Shown: positions 7,131 through 12,601 of the stretch, piece after piece | Layout: every line of letters starts with the position of its first letter | How positions within the stretch are numbered: the first letter of the stretch is position 1 | Source of the DNA: an uncultured Sulfurovum sp. | GTDB taxonomy: Bacteria; Campylobacterota; Campylobacteria; Campylobacterales; Sulfurovaceae | NCBI GenBank assembly: GCA_902727905.1 | Contig: CACVAR010000391.1 | Location: forward strand, 1-12,601 | Direction: 5' to 3' | Length of the DNA: 12,601 nucleotides | Position numbers and translations under genes: made by a program | Notes under the pieces: model-generated | Seen by the model: the letters and a program-made list of their open reading frames with translations, nothing else | Databases searched by the model: none | What the model was told of the DNA's origin: nothing

Positions 7131-7616
7131 CTACTCAGCCCCTGCACCAACAAAAACATTTTCTACTTTACCATCTTTGAGTCTAAAAAGTATACCACCA
7201 AAAATAGAGTCTACTACAAACAAGTCCTCACGACTTTCACCTTTACTCCAACGCTCTTTATAGGCATTCATCACTTCTTTTTCCGTACTACCTATGCCTA
7301 TTCCTTTGTCTGTTTTCAAAGTACTCGGACTCACTAAAGTAATGGATTCTATTTCTTTTGTAGCATTTTTCTCAGTTGAAGTCATATCAAATATAATACC
7401 ACAGTCAGGGTATTCCCAGTTTTGATGATAAAGTCCATCTGCACCCCACATGACATCTTCTCCATACTTAACAGTACAGTTCATATTTTTTTTCACTTCC
7501 AGTTCAGAAAGTCCAAGATAAAACTTGCCTACTCTATCTCCTTTGGGCAGTGTTGCCTCGTTTGAAACACAGCCAACACTCATTAAAATGATACAAGCAT
7601 AAAATATTCTTAACAT
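7131..7616 (-). CDS. Small lipoprotein with two related units, function unknown
   Basis: A 161-residue protein. The N-terminus MLRIFYACIILMSVGC is a lipoprotein-type signal with Cys16 as the likely lipidated residue, although the -3 position is Ser rather than the usual Leu. The mature part has two units of similar layout: VGKFYLGLSELEVKKN (residues 29-44) followed by CGIIFDM and IESITL, and GIGIGSTEKEVMNAY (105-119) followed by GILFRLKDGKVENVFV. This G-x-G-x-[ST]-E-x-E-V pattern followed by beta strands recalls BLIP/BamE-like small envelope proteins, but I do not recognise a family. Cys47 and Cys72 could form a disulfide in the periplasm. AAGG lies 8 nt from the start, and an AT-rich -10 is present at 7632-7642. 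Confidence 0.75.
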   Translation of the reverse strand: MLRIFYACIILMSVGCVSNEATLPKGDRVGKFYLGLSELEVKKNMNCTVKYGEDVMWGADGLYHQNWEYPDCGIIFDMTSTEKNATKEIESITLVSPSTLKTDKGIGIGSTEKEVMNAYKERWSKGESREDLFVVDSIFGGILFRLKDGKVENVFVGAGAE

Positions 7617-7631
7617 AGATAATTCCTTTTT

Positions 7632-7642
7632 ATTATATTATA
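7632..7642 (-). promoter_or_regulatory. -10 element(s) upstream of the lipoprotein gene
   Basis: Two overlapping TATAAT boxes occur on the minus strand (7637-7642 and 7632-7637), about 16-21 nt before the ATG. They sit on a small palindrome (TTATA-T-TATAA, 7633-7643). No good -35 is visible. Confidence 0.4.
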
Positions 7643-7670
7643 ACTGAAAAAACTTTGAAATTTGAAGGAC

Positions 7671-8543
7671 TTAAAAATGTAAAAGTAACTTCGTCTTTAA
7701 GTGGTGTAGCTTATCTAAAACGGTTAAATTCTCACTCTTTTTACAAAATGACATATAGACATTTACTTTTCTAAAATTTTTGTCACGTTTATCCAGTATC
7801 TTACCCTCTAGTATTGCCAAGTCATAGTTTCTGAACTTCAAATTATTTAGTAAACTCTGATAATATTTCTCTTTTACAAAGTTCGCTCGTAAATAGATTA
7901 AATCTCTATTTTTATATTTATTTTTTTCCATATTAATCGTTCTAGTATCAGCTGTAATGTCAAATATTTTATTACGAATAGGATAGTAAATAACTTCATT
8001 ATAGAAATAGTTCTTATTTAAAGCGTATTCTACATTTTCAACATTACTTTTATCGGCATAACCACGTGTGAAAACCCATAGTTTTCCAATGTCATTTCGT
8101 AATAAAATGTTATCCAGAACTTTTCTAAATTTTTGAAGTTCTCTTAACTCTCTATTGACAACTTTAGGAGAAGTCCAATACAAGTTTGAGGCAAAATTAT
8201 TATAAGTTGCAGGAGTCTTTTGCTTGTTTAAAATATCAATTGTAAGTGGCAGGGTTTGACATGTTTTATTGTCAATTAGGATATTTGTACTCTCAGTACC
8301 ATTAAACCATACTTTTTCATTCTCTTTTAAAGCGTCATAGAAGTTTTTGTTAATATTAAAATTAAATTCTAGAAAGAGCATTCCTATAACCAATAAAATG
8401 GTTAATAAAAAAGCATAAGTACTTAAGGTAAGTCCTAAACGTACACCCTTATAAAAAAGGGCTAAAAAAGGACTTACCATCTTTTCAGATGCCGTCTTTT
8501 CTTTCATGCCTTCATCAGAGAAGTAACCTTTAGATGAAGCCAT
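7671..8543 (-). CDS. Single-span membrane protein with periplasmic OmpA-like peptidoglycan-binding domain
   Basis: A 290-residue protein with a short cytoplasmic N-terminus, one membrane helix at about residues 36-60 (LGLTLSTYAFLLTILLVIGM) and a large periplasmic part. The C-terminal region carries the OmpA-family pattern in order: VFTRGYADKS at 157-166 (family G-[HY]-[TA]-D), NRDLIYLRANFV at 212-223 (family N-x2-L-S-x2-R-A-x2-V, with Ile for Ser), and NFRKVNVYM at 256-264 (family N-x-R-[RK]-V). This domain binds meso-DAP/peptidoglycan in relatives. The stretch between the first two motifs is about 45 residues, longer than usual. Topology is like MotB or ZorB, but no MotA/ZorA partner is in the window. 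It follows higA copy 2 by 35 nt and has its own AAAGGAAA, so co-transcription is likely. Confidence 0.72.
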   Translation of the reverse strand: MASSKGYFSDEGMKEKTASEKMVSPFLALFYKGVRLGLTLSTYAFLLTILLVIGMLFLEFNFNINKNFYDALKENEKVWFNGTESTNILIDNKTCQTLPLTIDILNKQKTPATYNNFASNLYWTSPKVVNRELRELQKFRKVLDNILLRNDIGKLWVFTRGYADKSNVENVEYALNKNYFYNEVIYYPIRNKIFDITADTRTINMEKNKYKNRDLIYLRANFVKEKYYQSLLNNLKFRNYDLAILEGKILDKRDKNFRKVNVYMSFCKKSENLTVLDKLHHLKTKLLLHF

Positions 8544-8578
8544 AAGTTAAATATTTCCTTTTTATCTATAATTTATTA

Positions 8579-8875
8579 CTAAGAAGCTTGAAATAATTCA
8601 ATTTCAGAATCAATCTGTTTAAAAAATTTGTCTCTAGCTATCTCTAATTCATAAGTGTTTTGTAAATTCATCCAAAACTCTGCACTGTTTCCAAAAAACT
8701 TAGAGAGTCTTAATGCTGTATCTGCTGTTATCGCTCTTTCTTTATTAACAATTTCATTTATTCTACGAGGAGTCACATTTAAAGATTTTGCCAAAGCATT
8801 TTGACTTAAAGCAAAAGGCTCCATAAACTCTTCAAAAAGAATTTCTCCAGCATGTATAGGTTCTATTTTACTCAT
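8579..8875 (-). CDS. higA: HigA-like XRE-family antitoxin/regulator, copy 2 (solitary, coupled to TPR gene)
   Basis: A 98-residue HigA-family protein, the same length as copy 1 at 125-421 and about 88% identical to it. The recognition part (VTPRRINEIVN) and the block SKFFGNSAEFWMNLQ are the same in both. Most differences lie in the first helices (for example L14F, G22A, N30K, A31S), the KKR/KER site and the C-terminal helix. There is no HigB gene or remnant upstream. Instead the ATG lies inside the last codons of the TPR gene (ATGAGTAA, 8-nt overlap), so translation is probably coupled. In this position it is more likely an autoregulator of the ATPase-TPR operon than a classical antitoxin; this is inference. 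Confidence 0.9.
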   Translation of the reverse strand: MSKIEPIHAGEILFEEFMEPFALSQNALAKSLNVTPRRINEIVNKERAITADTALRLSKFFGNSAEFWMNLQNTYELEIARDKFFKQIDSEIELFQAS

Positions 8876-10736
8876 CTAAATACCTATTTATCTCTTTAAC
8901 AGATGTATCCGACGATAAAGCCTCAAACCCATGCCTTCCCAATAAAAAATATTTTCGTGCTTCATTTCCCCTATTTTCATCTCTATAAATAAGTGCTATA
9001 GACTTATATATATTTGATTTTAATAATAAATAGTTATGCTCTTTAGCAATTTCAAGTGCTTCTCTTTGAAACTCTAATGCTCTTTCTTTATCACCTAAAG
9101 TATTATAAAGATTCCCTAAACTATGTAGACCATTTGCTATATTATTCATCGCTCCAATCGTTTTATAATTTTTTAATGATTCTTCATATACAGCACGTGC
9201 TTCATCATATTTACCCTGAGCTAGATATATCGTACCTATATTATGTAAGGTGGCAGATAATCCTCTTAAGTCACCTAACTTTTTTTTAATTTTATAGGCT
9301 TTTGAAAAATAGTCTAAAGCTTCTTCATAATTTTCTAATTTAGAATAACTAATAGCTAGATTTCCTAGAACATCTGAATAATCTAAAGTATTTTCTAACT
9401 CTTTATTCTTACTTATATTTAATGATTCTTGAAGGTATTTTATAGCCTTATTAAAATTACTTTGGTTATTATATATCGTCCCTATACTATTGAGTACAAT
9501 AGCAATAGCATATTTATTAGATAATTCTTGATTTAAAAGTAATGACTGCTCATAATACTCTAAAGCAAGTACATCATTATCTAAGGCCGAATATAAATTC
9601 CCTAAATTTAACAATGCGTCAGCTATCCAGCTTTTATTATTTATCTGCTGTAATAACTTCAAACTTTTATGTTGAGTGTCTAAAGCCTCTGTATATTTCC
9701 CTTGACGTTGATATACCGAACTAATATTAGATAAACAAGCTGAAATACCTTTAATATTATTTAACTCTTGATGAATGACTAAAGCATCATTTTGATATTT
9801 TAATGCATTTTCATAGTTTGATTCATCTAACTCGACAAGACCTTTTTTAATCAAGATACTTGCTATACCATCTAAGTCTGATACAGACTTTTTTATAATT
9901 AATGCCTCATCATAATATTTATGAGCTTTTTTAAAATTATGTAGATAGTAGTAAACAACTCCCAAATTTATTAATATGTCAGCTTTCATATCCAAATCAT
10001 TTAAAGACTTATTTAACCTTAATGCTTTTTTTAAAATACTTCTTGCCTCTTTATATTTAGATAATTCATTATAAATTACTCCTAAGTTACTTAATATCAA
10101 AACTTTATTATGTATATTTCCTGATGCATAGAGTAAAGAGTCTTCCAAATATTTTAAAGCTCTTTGATTATCCCCTTGTTCATAAGCTTTACTTCCGATA
10201 TCATATGTTAATTCGCATAGCAGTTGATTATCTTTTGTATTTTTTTCTAAATACGCTTCATATTTTTGAATAGCATTATCTAAAGATTTATCATTCTCTT
10301 CAAAAGTTACCTCATATTGATGGGAAGTAAAGGAGTAAGAAAATTTAGTTGTAGAAAATAAATCACCTGCATTGATTTTTAAATACTCAAGCATTTCATT
10401 GGAGAGAATTACTACTAATCGAACCTCTTTTAAATTAATATAGTCACGTTGAAATTGAAGATGATCAATCCTATGTTGTGCGTTTGAATTATTAAAAATA
10501 TTGACAATATAAAAATTATTTTGATGCTCTTCTTTACTATCAACTATTTCACTTAATATCTTGTCTTCAACAGAGAAAAGTTTGAGTTGATGTTCTTTAA
10601 TTAAGTATGAGGAAAACTCTTCTGAGAGTTCTTTACTGTCAACACCTACCAGTAAGATAGCTGATTTACTATTTCTTCCTATAGCTTTTTCAAGTCTTTT
10701 TAACTCAATTTTATCTGTAGGTAAAAGAAGTTTCAT
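8868..10736 (-). CDS. TPR-repeat protein with degenerate P-loop-like N-terminal domain
   Basis: A 622-residue soluble protein. Residues ~170-610 are about eleven TPRs of the 40-residue type (for example LGNLYSALDNDVLALEYYEQSL), as in kinesin-light-chain and Rap-like receptors, which bind peptides or partner proteins in their groove. Residues 1-150 resemble a Rossmann/P-loop module: SAILLVGVDSKELSEEF stands where a Walker A would be but lacks GxxGxGK[ST]. Then come LQFQRDYINLKEVRLVVIL and NAGDLFSTTKFSYSF, which recall the L-N-x-x-R-D and A-x-D-x-x-S segments found in bacterial STAND-linked proteins. The ATG follows the upstream ATPase stop with no gap (TAGATG), and the end overlaps higA copy 2. 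This strongly suggests a complex with the upstream ATPase. The repeats are visibly more AT-rich than the WD40 gene. Confidence 0.8.
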   Translation of the reverse strand: MKLLLPTDKIELKRLEKAIGRNSKSAILLVGVDSKELSEEFSSYLIKEHQLKLFSVEDKILSEIVDSKEEHQNNFYIVNIFNNSNAQHRIDHLQFQRDYINLKEVRLVVILSNEMLEYLKINAGDLFSTTKFSYSFTSHQYEVTFEENDKSLDNAIQKYEAYLEKNTKDNQLLCELTYDIGSKAYEQGDNQRALKYLEDSLLYASGNIHNKVLILSNLGVIYNELSKYKEARSILKKALRLNKSLNDLDMKADILINLGVVYYYLHNFKKAHKYYDEALIIKKSVSDLDGIASILIKKGLVELDESNYENALKYQNDALVIHQELNNIKGISACLSNISSVYQRQGKYTEALDTQHKSLKLLQQINNKSWIADALLNLGNLYSALDNDVLALEYYEQSLLLNQELSNKYAIAIVLNSIGTIYNNQSNFNKAIKYLQESLNISKNKELENTLDYSDVLGNLAISYSKLENYEEALDYFSKAYKIKKKLGDLRGLSATLHNIGTIYLAQGKYDEARAVYEESLKNYKTIGAMNNIANGLHSLGNLYNTLGDKERALEFQREALEIAKEHNYLLLKSNIYKSIALIYRDENRGNEARKYFLLGRHGFEALSSDTSVKEINRYLDE

Positions 10737-12011
10737 CTATACTAGATTATCTTTGATAATTGGGTTAACAGCATAATAAACACGACCATTAAAATAGGCA
10801 AAAACAAGTCCAGATTGTAATGTTTTGGATAAAGTATCTTTGTCTTCTACAGACTCCACTTTATGATTTTGATCAATACCATTTAAAAATTGACTATAAA
10901 ACTGTGTCCTACTTGCTAAATGACCTTTTAAGACTTCAACAGCACTAGTAACTTCATCAACTCCTATTTTATCTGTTTCAAAAATATCCATTGCTTCAGA
11001 CGAAGCTGTCTGTACAATATTTAAAAGTTGACGTAAATTTCCACCACTCATTTCAATGGCTATATCTATAGCTTCAGATGTAATTAATTCAACTCCATCA
11101 TCAATTCTATTTTCAACCACAGTTCTTAGTAACTCTTTGTTTTTTATATTCCCATGATTATCTACTTCCATAGTAAAGTCAATTGCTTTGACATCATATA
11201 CATCTACTGTCTCTTTTAAATACACTGGCATAGTGATAATTTTATAACATTTTATATCTCTTAAAAGATTAATATCTTTTGTAAAAATATCATCAATATC
11301 TTTCAACTTTTCTAAACCATCTAAAATTAGTAAAATATCTTTTTTATTATTATTTAATCTTCTATACTCCAAAAATAAGTCATTAATTATTGTTAATAAA
11401 TCTTTTGTTTTAAATTTATAAATGCGTTTTGCTTCTTTTCTAATATTTTTATCAGACTTATAGGTTGAACTTAACTCTGCACCTGAACTAAAAAATGAAA
11501 AGAATTTTACTTTTGCATCAAGATGTGCTTTAAATTTATGTTCACCTATATCATTGTCAATAACTTGTTCAGTAATTTCAAGTTCACCATTATTTACTTG
11601 TTCTAACTTAGTTAATTTTACTTTAAACTCTTCTATCAGAAGTTTTTTATTGTGATCATCTAAACCATTGTCATCAATTAAGTTAAATCCTATAATCAAT
11701 AAAATATCAACAATATCAATATCGTCATAGTCAAGTAATTCCATTGCTTGAAGATGTCGTATTTCATAGTTAGTTTCAAATGTAGTATTTCGATGCTTTA
11801 AATTGTTTAAAATAGTACTTTTTCCATTACCTCGTTGTCCTGCAATGAAAAAAATATTTTGATAGTTTGTATTTCTTTGTACATTTCCAATAAATCTTTT
11901 CAATTTTTTATCATATATATTTACAAAAAAGTCATACTCATCAACACTAAGAGGCTTATTACCTTCAAAATTATTGTATACATCACTCAGTGTTTTTGCT
12001 TTTACCATCAT
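10737..12011 (-). CDS. AAA/STAND-like P-loop ATPase paired with the TPR protein
   Basis: A 424-residue soluble ATPase. Walker A is GQRGNGKS at 58-65. Walker B is DILLILDGLEKL at 225-236, with Asp231 and Glu234 as metal-binding and catalytic candidates. A lid/sensor-2-like SGGNLRQLLNIV lies at 322-333. The end, GLVFAYFNGRVYYAVNPIIKDNL, looks like a small winged-helix finish seen in ATPases of this kind (strand, N-G turn, aromatic, N-P). The region 105-200 between Walker A and B is long and charged. The family is not certain; Orc1/STAND-like fits best. The start at 12011 (MMVKAK) has AAGG 9 nt upstream. Its stop touches the TPR start, so the two are translated together. A -10 box within a palindrome lies just upstream. 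Confidence 0.82.
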   Translation of the reverse strand: MMVKAKTLSDVYNNFEGNKPLSVDEYDFFVNIYDKKLKRFIGNVQRNTNYQNIFFIAGQRGNGKSTILNNLKHRNTTFETNYEIRHLQAMELLDYDDIDIVDILLIIGFNLIDDNGLDDHNKKLLIEEFKVKLTKLEQVNNGELEITEQVIDNDIGEHKFKAHLDAKVKFFSFFSSGAELSSTYKSDKNIRKEAKRIYKFKTKDLLTIINDLFLEYRRLNNNKKDILLILDGLEKLKDIDDIFTKDINLLRDIKCYKIITMPVYLKETVDVYDVKAIDFTMEVDNHGNIKNKELLRTVVENRIDDGVELITSEAIDIAIEMSGGNLRQLLNIVQTASSEAMDIFETDKIGVDEVTSAVEVLKGHLASRTQFYSQFLNGIDQNHKVESVEDKDTLSKTLQSGLVFAYFNGRVYYAVNPIIKDNLV

Positions 12012-12044
12012 TTGAATATACCTTATTGTATTTTATTAAAGATA

Positions 12045-12059
12045 ATTATATCATATAAT
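12045..12059 (-). promoter_or_regulatory. 15-bp palindrome overlapping a -10 box: candidate operator of the ATPase-TPR-higA operon
   Basis: ATTATAT-C-ATATAAT is a perfect inverted repeat with 7-bp arms. On the minus strand it includes TATAAT (12045-12050), which would place the transcription start near 12038 and the ATPase ATG 27 nt further on. A TTGAAC lies upstream at a spacing slightly longer than ideal. Because a HigA-type regulator is the third gene of this operon, autorepression at this site is plausible. AT-only palindromes arise easily in such DNA, so the operator role is tentative. Confidence 0.4.
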
Positions 12060-12601
12060 CTATTGCAGCTGTTCAACCACAACCCTATGCCCAACAAACT
12101 TAGAAGCGTTGTCTAAAATAAGACCACCTTTTCTAAAGCCTAAGCCACAACCTTCATAAGCGTAAAACACACCTGCTTGGTAGCTTTCGCCTTTGTCATT
12201 CGTTGGAAGTTCAGCATACTCTTGGAAGATTGATGGGAACTCACCGTATTCACCATCGGTTTGTGCCATTACTTCTTCATCTTCATTCACAATAGTTGTG
12301 TTCGCACCCTCACGTCCGAAGATTCTTTTTTCTACTTGTGGAACACCTTGTAAAGGTTCAAATGATGTTTCAAGAAGTAGAGGATGATCTGGGTATAAGT
12401 CCCATAAAATCTTCATAAATGCTTTTGATTGAAACATTAATGTGTAGGCAGGATTCAAGAAAATTGCTTTTTGATTTTCCATAATCTGCGTTATTAACAT
12501 CGCTAAGTCAGCTTCTTCAATGGCAATGTCTTCCCATGGTAAAAGTTTAAACCAATACTCATAGTTTTCCTCATTAAAGAAAACACCCTCCTCAGCATCG
12601 A
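12060..12601 (-). CDS. Glutathionylspermidine synthase family protein, C-terminal part (cut by window edge)
   Basis: The reading frame is open from the stop TAG at 12060 to the window edge, 180 codons, so the true start is outside. The visible part contains WFKLLPWEDIAIEE, AIFLNPAYTLMFQSKAFM, ILWDLYPDHPLLLET, KRIFGREGAN and QAGVFYAYEGCGLGFRKGG. This is the order found in the C-terminal half of the glutathionylspermidine synthase ATP-grasp family (E. coli YgiC/YjfC and GspS synthetase domain), where the enzyme joins an acid and an amine using ATP. YgiC-like single-domain members are of unproven substrate, so the exact product is not claimed. An internal ATG at 12500 has no reason to be the start, since the family sequence continues upstream of it. 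It appears to be the conserved flank of the accessory cluster. Confidence 0.88.
   Translation of the reverse strand, partial: DAEEGVFFNEENYEYWFKLLPWEDIAIEEADLAMLITQIMENQKAIFLNPAYTLMFQSKAFMKILWDLYPDHPLLLETSFEPLQGVPQVEKRIFGREGANTTIVNEDEEVMAQTDGEYGEFPSIFQEYAELPTNDKGESYQAGVFYAYEGCGLGFRKGGLILDNASKFVGHRVVVEQLQ

Noticed and set aside
7671..8543. Zorya defence system
   Set aside because: Only a ZorB/MotB-like layout is present; there is no ZorA, ZorC, ZorD or ZorE in the window.
8579..8875. Complete HigBA toxin-antitoxin pair
   Set aside because: No RelE-fold toxin frame lies next to this HigA; the upstream gene is the TPR protein, which ends in TPR-like helices.
9056..9289. Small plus-strand frame opposite the TPR gene
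   Set aside because: No ribosome binding site or recognisable family; it mirrors the TPR codons on the other strand.

Overview
The window is AT-rich and every supported gene lies on the minus strand, so it is best read from right to left. Codon use, the low GC, the run of small membrane proteins and a glutathionylspermidine-synthase-family gene at the right edge suggest a free-living Campylobacterota-type bacterium (Sulfurimonas, Sulfurovum or Arcobacter-like). This is an inference from general appearance, not a database match.

Right edge (12601-12060): the 3' part of a housekeeping gene of the glutathionylspermidine synthase family. Next to it is a short AT-rich gap with a -10 box inside a perfect 15-bp palindrome. 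From this point an accessory cluster begins. It holds an AAA/STAND-type ATPase (12011-10737), a TPR protein with a P-loop-like but degenerate N-terminus (10736-8868) whose start directly follows the ATPase stop, and a solitary HigA-like antitoxin (8875-8579) overlapping the TPR gene by 8 bp. These three look like one translationally coupled operon.

Middle (8543-5545): three envelope-related genes. The first is a single-span inner-membrane protein with a periplasmic OmpA-like peptidoglycan-binding domain (MotB/ZorB-like topology). The second is a small lipoprotein made of two related units. The third is an alpha/beta hydrolase (HGLGG, THSMGG) fused to a C-terminal region that looks like an AAA/STAND core without a Walker A motif. 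A VapBC-type pair with its own extended -10 promoter follows (5515-4932).

Left part (4885-1): two inverted REP-like hairpins (a BIME) sit just before the ribosome binding site of a very large gene (4811-480). Its product has a signal peptide, fourteen 42-residue WD40 repeats (two seven-bladed propellers), an Ig-like region, one transmembrane helix and a cytoplasmic AAA/STAND ATPase with Walker A and B. Downstream are a short remnant that looks like the C-terminus of HigB, a second HigA copy about 88% identical to the first, and the start of a Uma2-family nuclease gene.

Taken together, the cluster carries three STAND/AAA-like modules, one TPR receptor, envelope-anchored partners, a hydrolase and toxin-antitoxin parts. 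The working idea is an envelope-spanning sensor/conflict locus in which a periplasmic WD40 sensor signals to a cytoplasmic ATPase. The function is not shown by the sequence itself and remains inference.
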